NCBI GenBank assembly: GCA_051294375.1
Contig: CM119265.1
Span: 22,258,278-22,322,277, forward strand
From: Paraspadella gotoi
Lineage: Eukaryota > Chaetognatha
Direction: 5' to 3'
Length of the DNA stretch: 64,000 nt
The notes beneath the pieces were generated by a model. It saw only the letters and a list, made by a program, of their open reading frames with translations. It did no database searches and had not been told where the DNA came from. Below are positions 54,631 through 64,000 of this stretch, piece after piece. Numbering within the stretch: the first letter of the stretch is position 1; each line of letters opens with the position of its first letter. A program made the translations under genes and the position numbers.

Positions 54631-56208
54631 TTATGGTTTTTTGTTTTTTTTCTTTTCAATATTATCGACGGCGATGCTGAGCTTCCTCCTGTACTCCTCG
54701 TGTTTGTCCTTGAGCGCCACCACGAGTTTCCCGTCGACCATCTGACGAATCTTGTTGAGGTCGTAATCGTAAACGATTTGCGCCCCGTCCAACGTCGTCA
54801 TCCTTCCGCCGAGGGATTCGATAAGAGCATTTCCCGCGCAAATGTCCCATTTCTGCGATATATACAAAGATAACTAACCGTTAAACTTGACGGAACCTTT
54901 CGACCGATTCCCGCAAGCCTACTTTGATGCGTGTGTGATGATAATACAAATCGGCCCTCTTCTCCACAATGGCCAAGACTTTGTAGCCGGCGCCGCCAGC
55001 CTTGATGAGCGCAGTCCGATTGCCGAAGGTCTCGTCGACGACGGCTTTGACCTGACCCGCGTGGGAGAGGGAGACTATGACAGTGGGAGAGTCGCGGTCC
55101 GGTAAGGTCGACGGAACGATGTCAGAGTTTTTCGTTCTCCCGTCGGCCGCAGCGGTGGATTCGTCGTCGGCCACGCGAAAGTTGACGCCGTGGCCGACCC
55201 AGCCCCAAAAAGTTTGTCCCGAGGCTCCGTCGATTTTGGGCGAGGCGACCCCGGCCCCGGCGCCGTGGGAATTTTCCGGGGTCGAGGTCTCAGCTTTGGG
55301 CGGCTCCTCGGGTGCGGGTGGGGGATCGACAAAGGGCTGGTGGACGACCCCGATGACGGGGCGACCGTGGACAGCCACGCAGATCATGACCGTCACGAAT
55401 TTGTTGTATTCTTTCCGCATTTCGCTGTCGATTCAAGGGTCGAGAATACAGTTCATTCATATATATATATATATAGAATATAAAACGGACAAAAAAATAA
55501 TTACCTGTATTCTTGAGTGGCGTCGAGGGGATCGATCCAGACCGTGACGGCGCTCATCGCCACCTTCTCGTCGCTCATCTCCCCCACTTGCGCCAAATTC
55601 TTCGTCGGCATCGGAATGGCGTTGAAATCCGGCGGCTTGATATCGTGTTCTTCCGATATCAAGTGAAGTCCTAAGAAAATTAATTGAAATTAAACCCGAT
55701 CATTGTAATAATCGTCAAAAGAGAATATATCTCACCGGGAAATGCCTTATTGAAGCCGTAGACGATGGCTCGATGCGAATTAATGTCCCCTTCGGTGATT
55801 AGCTCCTTGGCCCCTTCTTTTGTCAGACCTTTGGAATTGGCCTTCATTCCCTTCCTGCTTTCGGGACCGTGAGCGGAGTCCGCCGACGCCAACGACTCGG
55901 CCAGTTTCTTAAACTCTCCCTCTTGGATTTTTCGGACGCGAGAGCCGCCGAGTCTCGCCAAGTCGATGCTCACCGAGAGAAGTTCTTTCAGACTCACCTG
56001 CACCATGGAGAGAAGGCGGCGTTTAGTTTTTGTTATGATTAATCAAATCAGAGAAATGTCTTTGAGATTTCGAGTCAAAACCCACCTGGGGATCGGATCT
56101 CCACCATTTGGGATTGGAATTAACGTAAAAGATGAAGACGAGGACTCCGACGAAGAGTATGAGTAGCCCGGTGGGGTTGGGACGGATGGTGGCTCCGCCG
56201 AACGCCAT
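54631..56208 (-). CDS. BPNT2: Golgi-resident 3'(2'),5'-PAP phosphatase
   Basis: BPNT2 (gPAPP, formerly IMPAD1) removes the 3'-phosphate of PAP, the by-product of sulfotransferases in the Golgi lumen, and so supports glycosaminoglycan sulfation. Five exons (56086-56208, 55736-55997, 55505-55670, 54923-55424, 54631-54852) join in frame to 424 aa. They show an N-terminal signal-anchor helix near residues 14-30, the metal-binding motif WIDPLDATQEY near residue 175, then ICVAVHGRPVIGVVHQPF, AGGAGYKVLA, and the second metal/substrate motif KWDICAGNA. It is about 65 residues longer than the human enzyme because of a Pro/Glu-rich insert after the HQPF motif (about residues 210-270). The start is the ATG before the anchor helix; ten more in-frame residues upstream, from 56238, are possible. 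Confidence 0.92.
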
Positions 56209-56389
56209 CTTTCCCAAGGACGATGAAAAAGAAGTCATCCGAACTCTTACGCTTTTTTTTACATTTAAATATTCTCGTTCGTTGTTTTACGCTTTAACGA
56301 AAGTTTTTCTCGACAAAGTTTTTCGGAGGTTCTCCCCTGGGTGCTAATAAGAAAACTTTTTTTTCTCCGAGCAGTTAAATTTTCATTAC

Positions 56390-56524
56390 CTCGAATCTGG
56401 TTTTACTTTCATAGTTTTTGGGAGCTTTCGGCGCAGGCGACAAACAAGTAGGGGCAAGGGACGATACGGCGTTGTCTTTAACAGGGCTTTTTATTTTTTC
56501 TACCTCAGAACCGTAGGACGACAT
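56390..56524 (-). CDS. Possible upstream 5' exon, perhaps of a BPNT2 isoform
   Basis: A 45-codon open exon starts at ATG (MSSYGSEVEKIKSPVKDN) and ends with a good GTAATG donor in phase 0. A phase-0 acceptor (gggaaag) lies directly before the BPNT2 ATG at 56208. Joining them would give BPNT2 a cytosolic N-terminal extension of 45 residues. It could equally be the first exon of an unrelated gene. Confidence 0.4.
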
Positions 56525-58027
56525 GACTTCTAGACAGTAAATAAAAAGTTAGAATAACAAATCTAACAAATTGGGAGAAAAAGGAATATGACATCGCATT
56601 CACTCGATTAGCTGACTCGAAAATAATGCCGAAAATCGAGCGTAAAAAATATAACGCGAAATATAACAAAATTTACAGCTCGCAACGCGTTAGATAATTA
56701 TTTAGTGCTTCAGATTTAAGGACTTTTCCTGAGTAAAACCTTGTTTTGAATTACTGCTGATTGGTTACGTAGCTTAAAGTACATCATAATGTCTCATTTA
56801 CAAGCACCTTTTTAAATTAACAATTTATTAACAAAAAATGTGAGTGGCCTTTGAAGCACATCTTATAAATTAATAAAGCAAATAAATCTTAAATTTTTGA
56901 AGAACCAAATTGTTACAAAAATTTGAAAAATTTTCTTTCCCCTGGAGTACAATCTCGATGATTTTTGTCTAAATGCAAAAGTTTCATCTGTTGTATGAAA
57001 AATGTTTATTTAAATATTCAACAGATGCCCACTCGAATCTTCGAATAATTTTTATTTGTATTAAGCATTCAAAGCGGAACTTTGTAAATCTGATACAAAC
57101 TGGCTTTTTATGAGGAGGAGCTGTTAAGAAAAAACCATATTCGTTATAAAATTATAAATCCACTAGAAATGAACCTCAAAAACATTAAAAACAGTAAAAT
57201 CTCCCTTAAAGAAAAAAAAATTGGGGTAAAGAATAGGCTATCACTACTGAGGTTTAAATGAGTGTTTTAAATCACCCTTTATACTTATTACATGGGGAAT
57301 TATTCTTTATATATCTCATGGAATTTTGACAAGGTATTAAGCCTCAATTAGTTTCAGAATGCAAGCTTATTGTTATATAACTTATCAGAGAGCAACTATG
57401 GTATGTCGTTATAGAGGAACCCTAATCAGGCATGATAGAACTATATATCAGGCAACTAAAATTATAAAACGTTTCAGCAGTCATAGTAAAGAGTTCACAA
57501 TAAAGAAAAGAATAATATATTATCGTAAGTCTTCAACATGATCATCAAAGGAATGAAAATATTTGCAAGTTAAAAGCAACATCTGAACATAACAGACATG
57601 AAAAGCAACAATAGTCACCTAAACCAACCGAAAAGCTGAAATTTAGTAGGCCTCGAGTAACATGATTTGAAGAGAAAAAATCGATGCGAACATGTATATC
57701 ACAACATTAACTTTATTTGGTAGAAAAGCCCTTCGGCTATGGGCCCTATTATGAACTAGAATTACAAAGAGATCGTATATATACGTATAGTATTAATAAT
57801 TTTCATGATTTAAGAACGTCCGGACCGGTTGTTTACGAATTGGCCCATAGAAAAAACTATTAATCATAAAACTATTTCGTTAACCTCCTATAAGTTATAA
57901 GAGGAATGACAAAATCTTGTCGAAATAATTTTAAATAGATTTTGTGAGAGAGACAATTTTTACTTATTATTTAAAAATATTTCCATCCACTTCAATTTTT
58001 AAGTCTCCAACCCTCTCCGTTTCGTCA
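56525..58027. other. AT-rich intergenic DNA, nothing recognised
   Basis: Low-GC sequence with many stop codons in all frames. A TTTATT at 57712-57717 could serve as the poly(A) signal (minus strand) of the SH3 adaptor gene. No RNA gene, mobile element or exon was recognised. Confidence 0.5.
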
Positions 58028-61000
58028 TCATCGAAACCTTCCCTCGAGTCGAGCGCTTAAAGCTTCCACCTTCTTGACGCACTCTCTCAGCTCCTCCTTG
58101 ACCCTCTCGTGCTCTTCCCTCGACACCATCTCCCTTTTCATTGTCGCCACCATCGTTCTCAACTCCTCCATCGTCAACTTCTGCGCGTCCTCCTCCTCGG
58201 GCTTCTTGGCGGGAATCCCGTTGACGATCCGCTTGTCTTTCCTATCCAGCGCCGAAGCGGCGGAATCGGCGACGTCGTCCGTCGAGGAAGAAGTGACGAC
58301 GCCGTCGGAAATGGTCAGGTGACCGGAAGCGGAAGCCGTGGGAGGCGCCTCGACGACGGGAGGGATTTCAGGGGTTGGCGCCGACGACATCGCGGGGTTG
58401 GGAGAAGGCTGTTTCGGTGGTAGAGGTCGCGTGGGTCGATGGAGGTTGACGGGCTGCGTTGAAGGTTGTTGCCCTGCTGCCGCGGCAGCGGCGCTTTGTC
58501 GCGCCGCCAGAAAGGAGGATTTGAAGTTTGAGTTCCCGGCGGGAGCCGATGGGGGAACATTATTGACAGCCGCGGGTGCTGGGGAATGAGAAGGTTCGGA
58601 GGACGACGTCGTCGAAGCTATGCTGTCCTGCATATCCTTGATGCGACTCTTTATCAGCGACGGCGGGCGGGGTTTTTTCTCGGGCTTGACCTGCGATGGC
58701 AGCACAGCCGGAGACGCCGACGCGGCGGAGGCACTGGGCGTTCCCGCGTCGGGAGAAGTGGACGTTTTGGGCTCGTGAAACGGAGACACGGGTTTCTTGC
58801 TGGGGACTTGGGGGTTTCCGAAGGGGAAAACGGAAATAGCACCTGGAGAAACAAAATTGTGGCGGGATAAGCACAACGGAAGTGTCCGATTTCATTCAGT
58901 CAACGAATTAATGTTGCGTTGGAAAATCGAGGCGGTGAGAATTTAGCCACGCTTAGCCCGAAGGCCCTATCAATAACAGATGAAATGCCCCACTCAGCTG
59001 GGTATCACAGGCAACCCGGTTATTGCCCTCACATCCGAATTATGCGAAAAGAATAATAAGACAATTCCGAACAACTACCTGGAGGCGGCTTGGGACGAGA
59101 AGGAGAGACGCTCTTTTTGGCTTCGACCGGAACATCGAGGTTTTCTGGGGTCGAATCCCCGCTCTTGGATTCCTCTTTGACGGACGAGTCCGCGGGACGA
59201 GATGAATCCTAATCAACACGTACTTACTTTAAAATATTTATCTTTTTATTCTTTATTCTTCCTACACAAAAACTTTCACATTCTCACCAGCACATTATCG
59301 GCGCTCTTGGCCCTCCCCATAGATCCAGAGGCGGTACTGGGTGGGGCTGAGACGTTCGTCTGGCGCCCCATTTCATTGATGAAGAGACCAGATGGAGGCC
59401 GGACGCCCTTTTTCTTCATCGCTCGCTTCGCAGTGAGAGACGGAAGTATCTCCGTGGCTGCCGGAAGAAAAACGGAGGTAATTGAAGTATTAAAATTAAT
59501 TCGCCAGAAGGTAATTTATTTATTATTACTTGAATAAAATAAGTACATTTTTTCGGGTTTATTATAAATTTAAACGAGCAAAATATTGGATTCTGTGACA
59601 TATTGGCTAATAAAAATTATACTTGAATTTTATGAAAAGCCAAGAAAAAAAACGAAACGAAAAAAAAGGGGAAATTTTAAATAGAAACGATTCACAGTTA
59701 GAAACTTCTCACAAGATAAACAAAACCTTCGATAGATTTTGATCGTTATACTTGTAGTCGTCGTCTTCGTACGTACGTTTTATACGGGTCAAACTCTTTG
59801 ATATACACCTGGTACGTCGTCCAATGTGACCGTGGGAGAGATGGCGCCGCCCGAGGAGCATCCTGAAGTTGAGCTTCGTCCGCCGCCCGAATGTCGGCCG
59901 GATCCTGCGGGTACATTGAGCTCATTTACCATAATCAAATATTACACAAAAGTCATCTTTCCGAGATATCGATTTATGTTTCTACAGTCCTGTGCAAAAA
60001 AAAAAAACAGGACGCCCCAAAACATTGTACCAATAAATCTTGTTAGAATCCTTTATTATGAAAGACAAAATAGCCCATCATGCAGATTTCAAGAAAAACC
60101 GACCTGTCCTCTCGAGCGTGCCCTCGCCGCCGGAGCGGTCCAACGACTCCGTTGAATCGTCGAGCGTCTCGCTGGATCCTCCGCTGCAGCTCATCGGTGA
60201 TGGGGGTGTTGCCGACCTCGTTTTCCGCTTGAAGGATCCAAAGCCGCTCGTGGTCGTTGTTGTTGTAGGGATGGAGGGAGCGTTAGGCTTGTTCGGTTTC
60301 AAAGGAACAGGCTAGACAAAAAAATTGTACGTGTAACAGCAATTCTTTTTCATAATTTTTTATATCAAACGTGCTATTAAGTAATAGTCTGAAACGGGCA
60401 GAAATTTATATTACTTGTGCGACATTCTCATTGGTTACGGAGGCGGTGGCCACTGGCGGAGGAGGAGGTTTTTTCATCGACGCCCTTGGGCCAAAAATAT
60501 CGCCCAGCTTTTTCGAGGCTTTGTCGAGGAGATGGGTGGGCTTCTCGGGCCGCTGAGGGGCGTCGCCGACGGATGGTTTCTCAGGACGCGGGGGCGGGGC
60601 GTCACTTTCCAGGGTAGAATTCTTAGAAGAAAGGCCGGTAGGGGTGGTGGGGCGCAACGGTCGGGAAGGTTGGGGGGAGAGTGAGGAAGCCGACTAGAAG
60701 AACGGTTTAGATCATTACGATTAAAGATAATGTTGTATAGTGATAGCGTTGATGTTTACCTCAACCGGTTTGTCCATGGTTTTCTTTTTTGGCCCGCTCT
60801 CTTGCTCGGAATTGACCATGGAATTATCAACTCCCTTTGAAAAAAAATTATTGGATATTCCTTTTAAAAACTTGATGCTTGATAATAGATATGTAAGTAT
60901 TTATGTGTAAATACAAAAATACGATCATGTCACCAGAAAATGACAATCTCAAACGCACCTCGACCATGTCCACGAAATTGTCCGGAAAGACGCCGATCTT

Positions 61001-63763
61001 GCTTTCTTTTCCTTTGACGCAGCCTTTCCACCACCCTGGGTCTTCCAGTTCAGTTTCCAACACGATGACCACGTCGCCCTCTTTGATGGAGAGCTCGTCC
61101 TCGTGGACGGCTTCGTAGTCGAAGAGCACGTTGGCCAAACGTTGTTTTGGTAAAGAGGGCCTGTTGGAAAGGAATTAGGTCATATGTGATAATTTTTATA
61201 TTTCCTTCTTTTGTTTTTAAGTCAGGCAAATAATACAGCGATAGCTTACTACTAACGCTTCGAACGATCTTTCGTCACTTATGTTCCCAAAACCGAAAAT
61301 AATTCCGAAATTATTCAAAAAGCAAAAAAATGACTCGAGAGATTTGATTTCGGATTTATTATTCAATGATTTTTTATCGAACCAAAAATAAAATACCAGA
61401 ATCTCTGAAGGCGATAAAATAATAGTGATTATTGAAGTGGGGGTTGATACAAAAATAATAAACGATATGTGTTCTGCAGAGACCCAACTTCAACAAAAAA
61501 AACTTTTTCTTTCTTGAAATAAATTGAAGTGAAAAAAAAAGCAAAAATAACAAACTATTGCGGGTCGACGCGAAATTCTCCGAGGCGGAAGGAAGATAGC
61601 GACGCCTGCGACTCGAGTGTAGTCAAAAGCTTCTTCTAAAATGTTTATTAAAATAGATATTGTCAGTTAAAATATATCGTTATAAAGCATACAAAACGAT
61701 ACAAAAAGAGATCAACATAGGGTCGAACAAAAACGAGCGTGATCTTTTGAAACAGATTTGTAAAGGTGGCGAAGTGGCAAAGGGCGTTGCCCTCTGAGAA
61801 AACAGTCGTTGAAATTGTCGAGTCGGTAAGAGGACGAAAAGAAAATCGTCGCGGAAATGAGCTTTACGATGAGAGGTAGTGACAAAATGAAAATATTATT
61901 TCGAAATATTTTAGCAAATTCATTTTAAATTTTATGATACTTACTATTTAAAATGTAATAGGAAGTAACATCCTTGCGGAAAAATATAACAAAGCTTGTA
62001 ATAGAAAAAAAACCAGTTTTTAAAACTTGTTTGAAATAATTCCTGTAAAAGGTTTTTGGTGTTCTTCCACCTTCAGAATATTTAAAAGAAGCGTACTTCA
62101 AAGCCATGTTTAGTAAACTATTTACTGTATTTAATCTATCGGTATAACAATTATTTACCCATTTAAACAATAGAGCGTAGTGAAAGTTACGTACGAAAAT
62201 TCTAAAAATCAATTATGAACAGCATACTATCAGTGAACATTAATTTGTAAAAAAAATTTTTTTTTTTAATTTTTACACATAGTATATAGTATATTATAGT
62301 ATACAATGTATACTATACATAGTATATACAATGTATATACAATGTATACTATATATAGTACTAATTCAATAAATGGTGAAATATCAAAATAGTTTTTTGT
62401 AAGATTTTTTTACAGATTTGGATTCGTCATGAAAAGTTGATATAAAAAAATATAACTCTTTTTTAAAAATTCTTTCATTATTAATTAAGTTATTAAGTTA
62501 TTAATTAAGTTGGTCAAATATCAGAAAAAACTTATATTTTAAGCTCAAAATAAAAGATTTATATATTAAATATATAATTTTTTTAATTTAAACCCACTTA
62601 ATGAAAGAGTTTTTAAAAATGATTTATATTTTCTTTTATTAACTTTTGACGAGAAAAATTAAGAAAAGCATATTTTGAAATTTTTCGATTTTATAAGGAT
62701 AGTACTATAAATATAGCTTACTGTAATGCGTAAATTATAAAATTTATAATATAATTTTTTTATTCAGAAATGTTCATTAGTATAATGTTATTCGTTCCTC
62801 ACTTTTAGAATTTCAATTAAAGTTAAATTTATAATTTTTACTACGCTATATTAAACAATAAGGGTTTAGTCTTGCAGAGGTTTTCATGCGACTAATACCT
62901 GGACGGTTTGGGCGAGGGGACCGGAGATTTCGAAGGCTTCCCATCGCCATCATCAGTTTTGGTGGAGATCCCTTCCTTCTTGTTGCGAAAATTGGCCAGC
63001 GCGTCTTTGGTGACGAGCGGGCCGAAGCCGATCTTCTGGACGTGCTTCGTCCTGTCTTCCTCCGGTTTGGCGTCTTTAACGTCGTCGCCGCCGTCGTCGT
63101 CGCCGATTAACTAGTATCATAATGCACCAAATACAGAATGATAGCACATTGTTAAAATATGCACAAGTTTAAAGAAGAAGAGCTATCGCTGAGTCGAACC
63201 TTGACGAAGTTGGAGGGAAAGACGCCCGTTTTGTCGGGGACGCCATCTTCCTTGGCCTTTTTCCGTCCCTCCCACCAACCCTCTTCTACCTCGCGAAGAC
63301 CGTAGATGATCTCTCCAACTTTGAGATCCAACTCGTCGTCATTTTGGGCATTGTAGGAAAACGCAACCTACGAAATATCAAATAACCCGATACATTACAT
63401 AACGTAACATTATCTTTACGAAGCATTAAGTTTAACAGTTAGCTTGACATTTTTATCTAAAATATTGTAATATCCTGGTTTTGAAATTAATGGGATTTTT
63501 AAATTTTTTTAGATGTCCTCAAGGCAATGATAAATTTCTGTCTAGGCTTATCCTGAATTAGTACTTAGCAGGATAAGTTAACGTATGAAAGAAAAATAAT
63601 CATGATCAAATTCTATTTATTTTATTTATATTACAACGTTGCAATCCTGCCCAAATCAAATTCTAAAGAATATATGGAATTATTAAATATTTGAAAATAG
63701 TAAACTTACTTGACAACGTCGCTTTCTACTAGGATTAGCGCGTAAAACTTGACTAGATGCCAT
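58028..63763 (-). CDS. SH3KBP1: CIN85/CD2AP-family SH3 adaptor with two SH3 domains
   Basis: This family links receptors and Cbl to endocytosis and the actin cortex. Eleven exons join in frame to 802 aa: 63710-63763, 63200-63367, 62899-63110, 60959-61160, 60760-60834, 60415-60693, 60104-60311, 59809-59904, 59288-59457, 59079-59208, 58028-58842. The first SH3 (about residues 19-74) shows [21 protein letters not shown] and GVFPSNFV. The second (about 151-212) shows [21 protein letters not shown] and GVFPDNFV. Many Pro-rich RPxKP-type ligands follow. Near residue 435 is [19 protein letters not shown], which resembles the capping-protein-interaction motif of CD2AP/CIN85. The C-terminus is the trimerising coiled coil typical of the family ([20 protein letters not shown]). 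Mammalian and fly members have three SH3 domains; a third was not found here. Confidence 0.9.
61555..61635 (-). CDS. Possible alternative terminal exon inside the SH3 adaptor gene
   Basis: After a ttttag acceptor, 26 codons ([20 protein letters not shown] and six more) run to a TAG stop in GC-richer DNA than its surroundings. It needs a phase-0 donor, so it would fit after exon 2 (first SH3) but not after exon 3. It could end a short isoform or belong to a nested gene. Confidence 0.3.
   Translation of the reverse strand, partial: KKLLTTLESQASLSSFRLGEFRVDPQ
61636..62898. other. Intron DNA with AT-rich palindromic repeats
   Basis: The main SH3 adaptor model has one 1.7-kb intron here. At 62279-62360 overlapping tagtatac/gtatacta palindromes form a strongly self-complementary AT block. 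No third SH3 exon was found on reading the strand. Confidence 0.55.
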
Positions 63764-63906
63764 TGTAGAGTCGAGAAAGTGATCAAGTTACAACAAAAAC
63801 GTTAGCGGAATGTCCGGAAGTGTAAGCAAACGGTGTTTTAAAACTCATTTTGATCCTTAGTGAGGAAGGAAGTTTCAATAAAAAGCTTTTAATATTCCAG
63901 TTAGCA
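63764..63906. promoter_or_regulatory. Short divergent promoter region
   Basis: Only 143 bp separate the ATG of the SH3 adaptor (-) from the ATG of the next gene (+), so both transcripts must start within or near this interval. No TATA box was recognised. Confidence 0.6.
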
Positions 63907-64000
63907 ATGCCTAAGGTTTCGCCTAAAAAGACCCATTCAAAAATTAATTACGAAATCATTGACCGAGAAACTATGCCACGCCCCTCATTCTGGTTTTTAA
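63907..64000 (+). CDS. First exon of a gene running out of the window
   Basis: ATG at 63907 begins MPKVSPKKTHSKINYEIIDR and stays open to about the window end. A possible donor (TCTG|gttttt) lies about 8 bp before the end, at 63992-63993. It is basic at the N-terminus, and no family was recognised from 30 residues. Confidence 0.5.
   Translation, partial: MPKVSPKKTHSKINYEIIDRETMPRPSFWFL

Noticed and set aside
62279-62360. AT palindromes as a replication origin or terminator
   Set aside because: Simple AT palindromes in an intron are common in such genomes, and nothing else supports an origin.

Overview
The window is nuclear DNA of an animal. Genes are dense and multi-exonic, with short introns (mostly about 40-400 bp), GT-AG (and some apparent GC-AG) splice sites, GC-rich exons in AT-rich surroundings, many (GA)n tracts and four 10-N scaffold gaps. 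Motile-cilium genes, a SLC44 transporter, a glutamate-receptor channel and a CIN85/CD2AP-type SH3 adaptor together point to a ciliated metazoan. The compact introns and the short ionotropic receptor would suit an early-branching animal such as a sponge or placozoan, but that placement is a weak inference.

Layout. 1-1625 (+): end of an unidentified multi-pass membrane protein. 3383-21592 (+): CFAP46, an axonemal central-apparatus protein, reconstructed here as 48 exons that join in frame to about 3010 aa. 22003-28346 (-): SLC44 choline-transporter-like protein, 21 exons, 784 aa, with a small unidentified ORF inside one intron. 28905-33579 (+): DCST1 (DC-STAMP membrane protein with C-terminal RING), 22 exons, 957 aa. 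34120-34991 (+): LRRC51. 35340-41954 (+): CCDC39, 20 exons, 953 aa, with an antisense ionotropic glutamate receptor gene inside its third intron. 42280-44672 (+): FAM47E-like protein, 11 exons. 46671-51911 (-): large RS-rich protein, 3 exons, 1572 aa, with a hammerhead-like hairpin element in its first coding intron. 52261-54292 (-): seven-finger C2H2 zinc-finger protein. 54631-56208 (-): BPNT2 (Golgi PAP phosphatase). 58028-63763 (-): SH3KBP1/CD2AP-like adaptor with two SH3 domains, 11 exons, 802 aa. 63907-64000 (+): first exon of a divergent gene.

How the genes relate. CFAP46, DCST1, LRRC51, CCDC39 and the FAM47E-like gene all lie on the + strand within about 41 kb and, by family knowledge, act in cilia or sperm; the only intervening gene not inside one of them is SLC44 on the other strand. 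The right third is a run of minus-strand housekeeping, regulatory and trafficking genes. The most unusual items are the hammerhead-like inverted repeat (51195-51304), a tRNA-derived SINE (about 19943-20169), a chain of in-frame micro-exons in CFAP46, a 31-bp tandem duplication of a splice donor, (GA)n tracts placed just after donors, several apparent GC-AG introns and the nested antisense receptor gene. All exon models were made by eye from reading frame, splice consensus and recalled family similarity; none was checked with transcripts or searches.
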